The notes under the pieces are model-generated. The model did not search any database. It was given only the letters and a program-made list of their open reading frames with translations, and was not told the origin of the DNA. A program made the translations under genes and the position numbers. From Echria macrotheca (lineage: Eukaryota; Ascomycota; Sordariomycetes; Sordariales; Schizotheciaceae): a DNA stretch of 64,000 nt. Positions 21,966 through 31,966 of this stretch are shown here, piece by piece; within the stretch, counting starts at the first letter, position 1; each line of letters opens with the position of its first letter. Location: positions 62,001-126,000 of the forward strand of contig MU839830.1 of assembly GCA_030411725.1 (NCBI GenBank), read 5' to 3'.

Positions 21966-22533
21966 TTTCAGCAAGCTGGCGGAGGGCGACAAAATGCACA
22001 GAATGGAGAGGCGACAGGCGATTTGTGACTTTGATGCGGTGGGAATCAGGCAGAAGCAGAGGACCTTTGACGGTGAGTGATTGCGGCCTCTTTTCTTAGG
22101 GAGCCGCTCCCGACGGAGCAGGCTGTGAGGTGCATGAGGCAGTGCTTGGCTGCGTGTGCCCAGCTTCCTATTAGGGTTACTGTTTCGAATTGGTGTTGGC
22201 GTGGGGGGGTTGGCTGGATTCTAATTTATTTTCAATAGTTTGTAGTTTTGGTCAAAGTGGGAAGAGCGCTGGTAAGGTATCTAGAATTTGCAGACTTTTC
22301 ACCGACATCGTGCCTTCCCTTCTGAAATCACAACCTGGAATCGTTCCCACAACTTGAACTCGATCCACTGAGAACACCCATGAGAATCGTGTCGCACTAG
22401 ATGCGTATAGCTTTACCCATACAGTTCGGCTCCAGCTTGATCTGGAATGGGACTCAGTTCTGCTTCCGACAGTGGTATCCAAACTTCATTATCAGCCAGA
22501 CTAACAACCTAGGTACAGAACCAGACTACATAC
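21966..22533. other. Upstream region of the HET gene
   Basis: 568 bases without a gene; it includes a G7 run near 22203 and A/T-rich sequence around 22220-22250. No defined motif assigned. Confidence 0.45.
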
Positions 22534-23552
22534 TCAACAGGGCGGCTTTCCCTGTTGCAACCGGCTCACTATATCATCGCCGCCCTTCTTCTCGTCCTCG
22601 GGTCTCGGCGGCGCGGCCGGATACCGGGACACCTCCTTCAGATGTTCCGGCACGCCGTACACCTCGACCTCGGCCTTGTTGTACTCGCGGTGGGCGAGGA
22701 TGCGGTCGCAGTTGTTGCAGTGGTGGTCGATATTATAGTACCAGTGACACCAGCACGGCAGACAGGTCCCGAACAGCGTCGTCAGGCACAGCAGCCCGCT
22801 GAGAATGTGCGTCTTCTTGGATGGCTTCTGGCATACCCGCGTCTCGACCCGTCGCCGACAGAACGGGCAGTCCACCAGGTCCGACTGGTCGCCCAGCAGC
22901 CGCAGCGGCGTGACAGTGTTCGCTGCTGTCGCGTCGGCCACCATGGGCGACGCGACGGGTTGGTATCCATCCTGGTCGCCCGCTTTGATTTTCTCGCTGT
23001 CTTCCTGCTGTTGCTTGTACTCGGGCAAGTCCCCTCCGTCTTCCCCGTGTGCGATTTTGTCCCTGCCCGACTTTTCTGCTTCCAGTTTCGTCGGGCCTTT
23101 GCGGTCGGGGTCGTGGGAGTCGACGGGTTCGGCTGGTTCGGGAAGTGGTGTGGGAACTGTCTCGGGGAGGTGCTGGGACGCCGTCCTCTTCGGTTTCAGA
23201 TCGGATACAGAGTCTGAGTTCACATCGCTGGGTCTTTTGAACGAGGACGATCTTCTCATCAGCGCATTGATCTCGGACCGTAATCAATCTCCACGAGAGT
23301 CGAAATTTCGGTTACTTACATCTTCTCAACATCACAATTCTGTTTTGGTGGAGGAATTGGCGCGTCGGTCGCCGTCGGCTCGTAGAATATCTTCTCCTCG
23401 GAATCCGGTGTCGTTATCGACGTCTTATTTTCCCCGACAGCTAGCAGGGCCGGTGCCGGTGCCGGCGGAGATGGAGTCGGAGTCGGTCCGCCAAGCGAAC
23501 CATTATCGGCCGTCACGGCCTCGGCGGGTCCCGGTAGTAGAGAAGACGCCAT
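22534..23552 (-). CDS. LITAF-type zinc-ribbon membrane protein
   Basis: Exons 23320-23552 (start MASSLLPGPAEAV) and 22534-23254, with a 65-nt GTAAGT intron; 317 aa. A 3-nt ambiguity at the acceptor does not change the frame. The N-terminal 200 residues are Pro/Ser/Glu-rich and disordered. The LITAF domain follows: CPFCRRRVETRV, a hydrophobic stretch GLLCLTTLFGTCLPCWCHWY, then HHCNNCDRILAHREY, so the two CxxC-type knuckles bracket an in-plane membrane helix. LITAF-like proteins sit on the cytosolic face of endosomes or lysosomes in animals; a late-endosome/vacuole role in this fungus is inferred. The tail VEVYGVPEHLKEVSRYPAAP is Pro-rich. It lies between the HET and NACHT genes, all three transcribed leftward. 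Confidence 0.88.
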
Positions 23553-24770
23553 TTGGAAGAGCTCGGTCCCAAGAAGAGTCGCGTCGACACGTCGTGAGAA
23601 TATGCATCTCACGCGAGAAGGAAGGACGACGGCGCAAAGTTGGGACGGCGTGGGTTTTGTTGGGTGATGCGCAGATCCAGACCAGGCATGAATCCTTTAT
23701 TTTGCAGGGGATCCCTGCCGCTGGCGAGCTGGCCAACAGGCACCGAGAAAACAAACTCTCCGAGTCCGAGATTCTGGGGTGCCGAGGACCGAGTGCGAGA
23801 AGGCTCGCAGCCCCTGCAATTTTCATCCGTGACCCAGTTGAAGCGCCCAGACGTGGAACAATACGCCGTCCGAGCTCCAAATACGTCGCTGTACGCAGTC
23901 TTTTAGGGACACCAGCAAGACCACCTCCCAGACCCCTCCTAACCTCCGATATCTATTTACCTCTTTGGTATCTTTGAGGATTCAGGCACACTGACGGGCA
24001 GTGGGTTGCCAATGCGTGCTGCTGAACGCCAGACGGATGTCACTGTCTTTCACTTCTTTGTTGACTTGCAGGCAAACGGAGGAGGCTATTCGGAGCCGTA
24101 GCAGAATATAGATATGGACCTGGCCCAGCAGTTCTTACCTGAATACACACACAAGATTCCCGTCCGAGAGCCTACATATAGTTTTTCACATATCAATGTC
24201 AAATACCTATCCAAAAGTTTCGCTTCCTGGCATTCGCCCCTGAATATGGATTCGCATTCATCACTTCTGGTTCAAACCCTGGGGGAGCAATGTGTTAAAC
24301 TTTCTGGCTTTCCTCTTCTGGAGAAATATCCATTGAACAGAGTTACAGAGATACTGCCATCTTTCTCGGTAAGTGGCACAACGAGGACATCAAAGCACCC
24401 GTGACATCTAGGTCGAGACGAAAAGGTGTAAAGTACCCGTGCACCTGTGAGAAATGAAACCACTCGATCAAAGATGCCGAATCCAGTCCATTCCTCCTTG
24501 ACTGGGTCTCTCAATAGGCCCATTCCTGTGACACCATCAATACCAGTTACGCTAGATATAAGTCTCCCAGCGTAAACAAACAAGTATCAGCAAAATAAAT
24601 CAGCCAAGGCGACAAGGAAAGATATTCATATCATCCGAAAAAGACATAACCCGTAGATGCCGGCGGCACCTTAGTTGGGTATAACAGAGTAGCGCCCAAA
24701 ATCTTGATATAACAGATTCCCGAAACAAGACATTCTCGCCAAAATCTCAACATCCAGTCCGTCCCAGAAA
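23553..24770. other. Gene-free interval
   Basis: 1.2 kb between two leftward genes. ORFs here (e.g. + 24114-24404) show no family resemblance. Probably promoter of the LITAF gene and 3' flank of the NACHT gene. Confidence 0.5.
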
Positions 24771-27700
24771 TCATGAGTCTCCCAGGGACTCTAGCTCGCG
24801 AGCGCACCACTCCTTCAACTGAACCAGGAACTCGTCATACGTCTGGCCCTCGAGGTTGACCTTGCCGTCTGGTAAGTCTCTCCAGTGGTCTCCAGGGAAC
24901 TCCAGGAACCCATGAGCGGGCTGGCAATACTCCACTGCCTCATAATCTCCCCCTTTTGAAGCAGCATCCCGGCATGCAGCACAGAGGGACATCAAGGGGC
25001 ATACGCGGCAAATAAATATTGGCGCGTCTTTTCCACCGCAACAGCAGCAAAATATGCCTCGGACAAAAGGAACCCGCATGTTGCGGGATTCTGGTGCCAG
25101 GAACTGCTCGAGTATGATTCTCGCTCCCTCGTCGGCTCCCAGCTGCAAGAGGGAATATGCGGCGCCTTCGGCAAATTCATGCTTGTCCTTGTCCTGTAAC
25201 GTCAACATCACGCCGATTCGGTCAATAAGAGCTGCCACTAAATGCTTGCGACGCGTAACGAGTGGTGTAGGTTTGTGCACCCGCCAGTGCTCTTCGGTGA
25301 ACCCGAGGTCGGCTGCTGTTGCGCGGTCGAACTGAGAGAGATGGTCCAGGACGCTCGTCCCAAAAGGACCAAGTCTATTCAGTTCCGCCGCCACCTGCGA
25401 TGGCCGGAGATGAGCCAGACAGAGAGAAGTTGTTCTCATCTTCCAGATCACACAGAGCATCAACATGCTTATGTTCGTCGGCCCTTGAGGCTCGAACGGA
25501 TCCAGTCCGAGATCCAGATACGTCGATAACGCCTCAGCAGAGACGTATGTAGATGAAATGCCCGGGTTTTCTCCCCACTTGTCTCTAGCATTCAATAGAC
25601 AGCCCTTCTCGACCAAATAGCGGGTCACAGCACCAACTTCAGCATCCCAAGGTTGCTGCGTGACAACATGCAGCACGGATTGGCCGTCGGCAGTTGTGGC
25701 ACAGACATCCGCGCCCTCGTCGACCAGCAGCCTTACCACATCTTTCCGCTTGCCTTTGCAGGCAAAGTGCAACGTGGTCCATCCCTCATTGTCAATTGCC
25801 CGCGGGTCCGCTCCCCAAGAAATGACCGTCTTTACAAGCTCCGCGTCCCCCCAGGACACTAGGTAGTGCAAAGGGGTCTGTCCCGCCTTGTCGCGGAGAT
25901 TGATGTCAACTCCCATACGCAAAAGAAACACCAGAGGAGCCGCCGGATCGTACCCGTACCAATAAGGCCTCACGCCGCAGATGGCGTGTATGAACCCGCG
26001 CCCCTGGGAGTCCGTGGTGGAGAGTGAAATGCCATAGCTCTGTATCTTGGCACGGAATGCATGCCAAGAATCATCCATCTCGCAAAGAATGTTCATGCCC
26101 CAAGGCGCCCCATTCACTCCCATACCCCTCCAGTATGAGGATGCGATGTATCCTTCTGTTGTCAAGCTTGCCAAAGCTTCTTCTTGGGGCCAGTCCATGA
26201 GTACATCGCGATCCGCTGGTGTGTAGACCCCCAATCTCCCCAAGGTCGGCCCAGGGGGCTGGTACGTACCAGCAAGTGCGAAGTACACGAATCTCCAGAT
26301 AAGATTCAGAGCCTCCAGGCTGCAAATATGACCTGGGAAGGTCTTCTCAATAAGCAGTATTTTAGCTGGCATTTCAGCAGATGCATATTGGTTATGAGGC
26401 CGGTCAATGAAAAACCTGCAGCGGCTTATGTCGCGCAATGTCTCCCAGAATTGCCTAACTTCGTAGTCGGCTTGGCGGATGTGGAAGTCAGGTCGACGTA
26501 GAAGACCCTCCGTCAGCTCAAGATAACCGGCCTTGCATTCGCGGGCCAAGTGGAAGAGCGTATAAATCACGCTTCGGTGACTTTGCGGTTGGAGGTCAAA
26601 GCCCGGATGCGAAAGCAGCATTGAAATGACGGGCTGAGGTATATCATGGCGGGTTTCCTCGACAGCGTCAAGGACATTGCCGGTATTAACGTCAATGCTT
26701 GGACGGCGTAAAAGGAACCGAAAAGCTTCGGTACGTCGGGATCGCATCGCGTAAAAGAGAGCGGAATGGCCATGATTGTCCACTGAGTTAATATCCCGAA
26801 AGCCGGCTTCCAGAAGCACCTTTAGAGTATCTTGGCGATTATTGGCGGCCGCCAACATGAAGGGCGTAGCTGCATTCCCATCTCGCTCGTTTCCAGTAAA
26901 CCCACGGAAAAGACACTCCTTGACGAGGCTGCTGATACCGTATACTACTGCGACGTGCAGTGGGCCGGAAGTCTCGGTAAGCAGCGAAGTCTGAAACTCT
27001 GAAGACTGGTAGAAAGGGTGAGAGAGGGCCCCATAGCTTAACCAGGGGAAAAGAAGACCTGGAGAAAACACAAAGTCTCTGAGGGGCTCCTCGGCTAGCC
27101 CAACACATGACTTGTCAGCATTGGCAGCATGGAGTCCCCAATTCCATGCAGCATACTCCCAAAACGGCCATTGGTGTGTCCTTCTCGCCAGACTGGAACC
27201 TTGGGTGAGGCCGTGGACAAAACTCGGTTCTGTCCTAATGCAGACAGCCATATAGGATAAACAGGAAGCTGCCGCAGCGCTCTCGGGGTCGTCAAAAAGT
27301 TCCGCTCGCTTCTCTTGAAGGAACTCCTTGACCGAAAAGTGGACTAATCTGATGACTGACGTTTCCTTGTCGATAATTGTCAGGCCAAAACAGCTTTCCA
27401 CAAAAAGCTTTGGGTCGGTGAGGGCTGCCAGTTGGGGGAGTCCAGGACGGGCAGCAAGTGCGTGCTGAAGCTCTTTGGTTGTGATCGGACGTCGCACTGT
27501 TGCAAGCCATCGGAGCACGAGGAAGGCCAGACGAGAGCGTGCCTCGTTTTGAGAGTGCTGTCTCTTGATGCGCTCTATCGTCATGGCCAAGTTGTCGGCG
27601 AGGCCGTTGGGCATTGTGTTGATTGCCTGTTCCACCTCATCGATGTTTGTTTGGCCGAGAATATTATTGACTTGAAGAGCAGGCAGGAGAAACCTAAGAT

Positions 27701-29336
27701 CTACAGTTAGGACACATTCGAATTAACTTGCACTCTCAGGTTTGCACACTTACATTCCCTGGCTCTTGTGTAAAATGGCATCGACAATTCTTTTCTTGAG
27801 ATCATCCATTCCATGGAGCATTCTCCGCATCTCCACGCTTCCCTCAAGATGTTCGAGAACATACTTTTCAATGTCCTTGTCCGAAGCCTCCACCAGGACT
27901 TGGGGACAATCGCCAAGCACCTCCTCAACGTCCGGTGGATACGGTCGGCTGGTTACAAGGAGTCGTGCAGGCGAGGCCTTGATGGATTTGATCAGTTCGA
28001 GGACTGGTTTGCGGTTGGCAAGAGCGTCACACTCGTCGAGGGCATCCAGCACAATGAAAACAGGCTGTCCGTTGCCGCAAAGCTTAATGAACAACTCCCG
28101 CATTTCTTCGAAGCTTGGCAAAGGCTTTCCCGCCATGAGATCCTTGGCCAGTTTGGCTGCCAGAGGCGGTACTTCAGAATGGGTGGAAAGAAGTTGGTGG
28201 AGCAGCGTCTGTAATACTCTCAGAGCCGTCTGGTCGAGTTGTTTGCTGTAGTCGAAGTAAAAGAACAGCACAAGTTCACTGTCCCTGGACCTCTGTGACC
28301 TCAGAATAAGTTCGTCGGTGACAACAGAGCTAGGGGGCCGGAAAATGTTATCAACTGACTTCAACAGCGAGAAGGTACAAGGCACTTACGCAAGATAGGT
28401 CTTACCGACCCCAGGTCCCCCATTACACCACAATGTGTTTACGGATAACCCGTTGAGCCACTCTTCGTAGTTTGGAGTTTTGAAGATCCATCGGCTGCCG
28501 CCATTCATCCTGGTGAGCTGCAATGTTCGATGTCTGTCTTGGTATTCGCAAATCGGTATCTTTTGCAGCATCTGACACAGATCTCGATCTGGGAAACATT
28601 GTCAGCCAAGTTGTCTCATCGAGATCTTGCGACCATTGGACTAACAAGCTGATGTAGTTTCGTCCTTGATCGCCTGGGCCCGATTTTGCGAGTCAACACC
28701 GGCAGCGAAATTATCGATCTTCACAGTCAAACTTCTGATCTGTGAATCTACCTGCGGCAGCAGTCTCAAGGCATCCACAATGTCCTTGACGGCCGCTTGA
28801 GACTGGCGTTGGCCGGCATCATAGGATTGTTGCAGGCTGTCCAGCTTCTGAATGCTCTCTCCAAGAGGCAGCGACAAGGCGGTTCTAGACGTGTTAGCGC
28901 CACCACTGGACGAACGGTGAATAGGTATTCTCGCCACGTACAGGCCGTCAAGCGTAGTAGCAAAATGAAAGACCCTCATAAATCGATGAAGAGCCTCAAC
29001 CTTCTCGACCGTCTCTCGCTGGTTCAACGGCCATTTGGCGCGGCCCAAAAGCCTCCCGAGCTTCGAGACATGGGGGGCCAAGCTAGCTTCAAGCTCTTGC
29101 ATTCGTCTGTGGCAGTCTTGGATGCATGATAGGAGCGAGGACGTCTGCTGGAATGAGACTCGTGATGTGCTGCTCCGGAGAGACTGTTGGAGGTCCTCCA
29201 GGACCCGGCCGATTGCCGCGACTTCAGTGGCGAGATTCGCTGCATCACTCGGGGCTGATTTGAAGCAGCGACAGTACTTGACCACCTCCTTAGTGAGGTG
29301 AAGAGATGCGCTTATCGCGCCGATGACATCGGTCAT
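24771..29336 (-). CDS. NACHT-ankyrin STAND receptor (NLR-like) with C-terminal ZZ-like zinc finger
   Basis: Four exons, 28646-29336, 28390-28588, 27754-28329 and 24771-27693, splice in frame to 1462 aa; introns are 57, 60 and 60 nt. The N terminus (MTDVIGAISASLHLTKEVV, about 1-200) is the helical domain seen at the front of many fungal NLRs. The NTPase follows: Walker A GGPGVGKT (287-294), FFYFDYSKQ, Walker B VFIVLDALDECD (about 387-398), LLVTSRP. Ankyrin-type repeats occupy the second half, e.g. PLHVAVVYGISSLVKECL, TPFMLAAANNRQDTLKVLLE, TPLHYLVSWGDAELVKTVIS, TTLHFACKGKRKDVVRLLVD. Residues about 1371-1416 hold FCCCCGG, CRVCPLMSLCAAC and CQPAH, the C/C/C/H spacing of a ZZ-type zinc finger. By family it is a cytosolic ligand-sensing switch for non-self recognition or cell death; ligand and effector action are unknown. 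It has no HET, lipase or HeLo motif of its own. Confidence 0.92.
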
Positions 29337-29726
29337 GGCGATGATCCGTTGTGGAAGTGGGCATGTGTGGAGGCGAGAAGATGCAGGAGGAAACGCGGTG
29401 AGTCGCTCGTGGAAAGAACGTGGAAGGAACAACGAGGCTCGCAGACAACCATGCTCAGCCCCCTGCACCTGCCATTGGTGAAGAGGCAGCACACGGCGGG
29501 ATTGGACGCCAGGCTCTCTCCCCTCATCGGTGAAAGATGCATTTTGACTTTCCTATCAATTCATTCGATATTCATTCTCCAGTGGTGGGGTTCTCACTCT
29601 GGACGCCCCTCCCAAAATGACAATGTTCATGAATCTGGTCTTATCCGTGCTAGCTGACACTATTACTGATTTTAGCTAGGCCTTTTAGCCAGGTCTTTCG
29701 GGATCGTCAGAGCTATACATCTAACT
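29337..29726. other. Upstream region of the NACHT gene
   Basis: 390 bases between this start and the amidase stop. No motif assigned. Confidence 0.45.
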
Positions 29727-31481
29727 CTAGTCATCAACCCTCCCGATAGGTACATTTTTGGCCCCCAAGTTCTTGAATGCCGGTAACGGTCGCCAGCCGT
29801 TCTCCTTATTCCAGAGATCCTCAACGGCACTCGCCCACTTGACCAGCTCCGGTTCTTTCAGCGCAGAGTGCTGGAAAGACAAGCTCACTGGTATGCCGTC
29901 CTTGTCAACACCGATCGGGATGCAGACAACCGGATACCCAGCTTGGGCTGCGTACTGCTGGCCGATTCCTTTGCGATCGCAGAAAAGAAGCGCGTCGAGG
30001 TCATCTTTTTTGCCAGTCTTGGGGTCGGTATACGACAAAACAGCATCGATGCCGTTACGCCTTGTCTGCTCACGGATGTGCCGAAGTGCCGCGTGGTAGG
30101 TATTGCCTTCGACACCCTTCGTTTCTGCCAGTTCCTCAAGGTTGTCTTGCCCCTTCGGATACACGTTGGGCATCGTCCCGGGGTTTGCCCCTTCTTCCTC
30201 GTCGTGCTCCTTGTTGAACTCAACCACATCTTCCACCGATCTGACCTTGGACTCCTCCAGCTCCTGCAAGTACTCCGTCATACCGTTATACCCGTCAACT
30301 TTGGCCACCGTCCACTCGGCCGTCCTGTCGGTACCCCTTTCCCAATCCCATGAGCCATCCTTGCCAACACGCTCTTCTACGCTTGGGAAGTCAACCTCGA
30401 CAACCTCGGCCCCGGCCTTCCGTATCGCATCCACTACCTTTTCCGCAACGGCCTTGCACGAAGGCTCGACCATCTCCCAGCACCTCTTGAAAGGGATGCC
30501 AAATTTCGCCCCCTTCAACGTCTCCGATCCTGTCAACCACTCCCGATAGTTCACATCTCGCCTCTTCTTCGTCGTCGGTTCATCACTCGGGTCCGGCCCC
30601 GAGATCACTTCCAGCACAGCGGCGGCGTCCGCCACAGTGCGTCCAAAACACCCTACCACATCCATCTTGCCCGAAATCGGCACCGTTCCTCTTCGACTGG
30701 TCACGCCAACCCCGGGCTTGATCCCGACCACACCATTGGCGCCGGCGGGCCCGATGACCGAGGTGTCCGTCTCGGTACCCAGCGCCACAGGGACCATACC
30801 CGCCGCCACAGCAGCCGCCGATCCGGCCGACGAGCTGAACGGGCTCATTTCGAGGTCGTACGGGTTGCGACACTGTCCGCCGCGCGGGCTATACCCAGCC
30901 GAGGCCGTCTTGCTGCGAAGAGACGCCCACTCCGACATGTTCGCCTTGCCGATGGGAATCGCGCCGGCCTCCCTCAGCAGCTTAACCACGTGAGCGTCCT
31001 CTTTCGGTTTGGATCCCACCAACGCGAGCGAGCCCGCCGTGGTCTGCGTCCTGTCCGCCGTTGCGATGTTGTCCTTGAGGAGCACGGGGATGCCATACAG
31101 CGGGCCCACGGTTTGCTGGCCCGAATGTACGTTTTCGGATGCATCTGGCGGACGGGTATCGAGCTCGGCTGCGAGAGCGCATGCGTCCGGGTTGGTCTCG
31201 ATGATGGCCGACAGGTGTGGATTCAGCACTTCAATGCGCGACAGGCAGTAGGCGGTGTACTCCTCGTAGGTAAAATGGCCGGCGGCAAAGTGCTCGTGCA
31301 GATCGGCTAGAGTGGCTTCGTGGACGGAAAAGCCGTTGAGGAGGGGCGGTTGAAGCTCAGGCGGGGCTGGCGAAGCTGGGGGCTGCCGTTGCAGCTTTCT
31401 GACGTGTTGTTGTGCAGCCATCCTGGTTGACATGCTTTTATCAGACCAAATTGCCTGTTCAATGAACTCAGAACTAGTCAT
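29727..31481 (-). CDS. Amidase-signature family hydrolase
   Basis: Single exon, 584 aa, ATG at 31479-31481. The amidase signature is intact: GPLYGIPVLLKDNIAT with catalytic Lys136; the Ser-rich loop PFSSSAGSAAAVAAGMVPV with the cis-Ser at about 217; and ALGTETDTSVIGPAGANG with nucleophile Ser241 (family form DGSIRxPA, so TSVIGP is a mild variant). Later blocks RRGTVPISGKMDVVGCFGRTV and AGYPVVCIPIGVDKDGIPV also match. The Ser-Ser-Lys triad hydrolyses carboxamides; the substrate cannot be told. There is no signal peptide and no GatB/GatC partner nearby, so it is not a GatA of organellar tRNA amidation. It may scavenge nitrogen or process a metabolite; no cluster enzymes surround it. Confidence 0.93.
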   Translation of the reverse strand: MTSSEFIEQAIWSDKSMSTRMAAQQHVRKLQRQPPASPAPPELQPPLLNGFSVHEATLADLHEHFAAGHFTYEEYTAYCLSRIEVLNPHLSAIIETNPDACALAAELDTRPPDASENVHSGQQTVGPLYGIPVLLKDNIATADRTQTTAGSLALVGSKPKEDAHVVKLLREAGAIPIGKANMSEWASLRSKTASAGYSPRGGQCRNPYDLEMSPFSSSAGSAAAVAAGMVPVALGTETDTSVIGPAGANGVVGIKPGVGVTSRRGTVPISGKMDVVGCFGRTVADAAAVLEVISGPDPSDEPTTKKRRDVNYREWLTGSETLKGAKFGIPFKRCWEMVEPSCKAVAEKVVDAIRKAGAEVVEVDFPSVEERVGKDGSWDWERGTDRTAEWTVAKVDGYNGMTEYLQELEESKVRSVEDVVEFNKEHDEEEGANPGTMPNVYPKGQDNLEELAETKGVEGNTYHAALRHIREQTRRNGIDAVLSYTDPKTGKKDDLDALLFCDRKGIGQQYAAQAGYPVVCIPIGVDKDGIPVSLSFQHSALKEPELVKWASAVEDLWNKENGWRPLPAFKNLGAKNVPIGRVDD

Positions 31482-31966
31482 GGAGCTGAGTGCGGTGTCG
31501 AAATATTAAATGTTTTTCCGGACAGCTTGCCGAATGTCGATGACGTCTGTGTGGGGCGGCCGCGGGTCTTGTGAACAACGACGCATCATTGTCTGCTGAG
31601 ATGTACATTCCTTTTACGTTTATTTGGTGCACGGCCGCTTGGCAAAGATGCTATTTGGGTCGCGTAACTCGTGGAAAGTTTTTCTGGTAACAAATCCCAA
31701 GGTATGCGGCAGTCTCAATGCCGCACTCGGCTGGCCAATCAGACTTCGTCAACTACACGAGGAACAGCAGGACTTACCAAGCAGGACAACTCTAGATAGA
31801 CTAAACCGTACTTCACACACCAATAAAAAAACTGACTAAAGGAAAGCAGCGAAGCAATTTCATTAGGTATCTTACGTAGATAAGCCGGGTAGACTTTGCA
31901 AGTACCAACCACGATGTCGTTTGTCGTCCCCATGATCTAACTGGCTGGCTTGAAGAAAATCGGTGC
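31482..31966. other. Intergenic region between amidase and GH67
   Basis: 485 bases holding the amidase promoter and the 3' flank of the GH67 gene. A/T-rich from 31800 on. Nothing else seen. Confidence 0.5.

Noticed and set aside
29760..31310. Several + strand ORFs opposite the amidase
   Set aside because: Shadows of a strong minus-strand gene with an intact active site.
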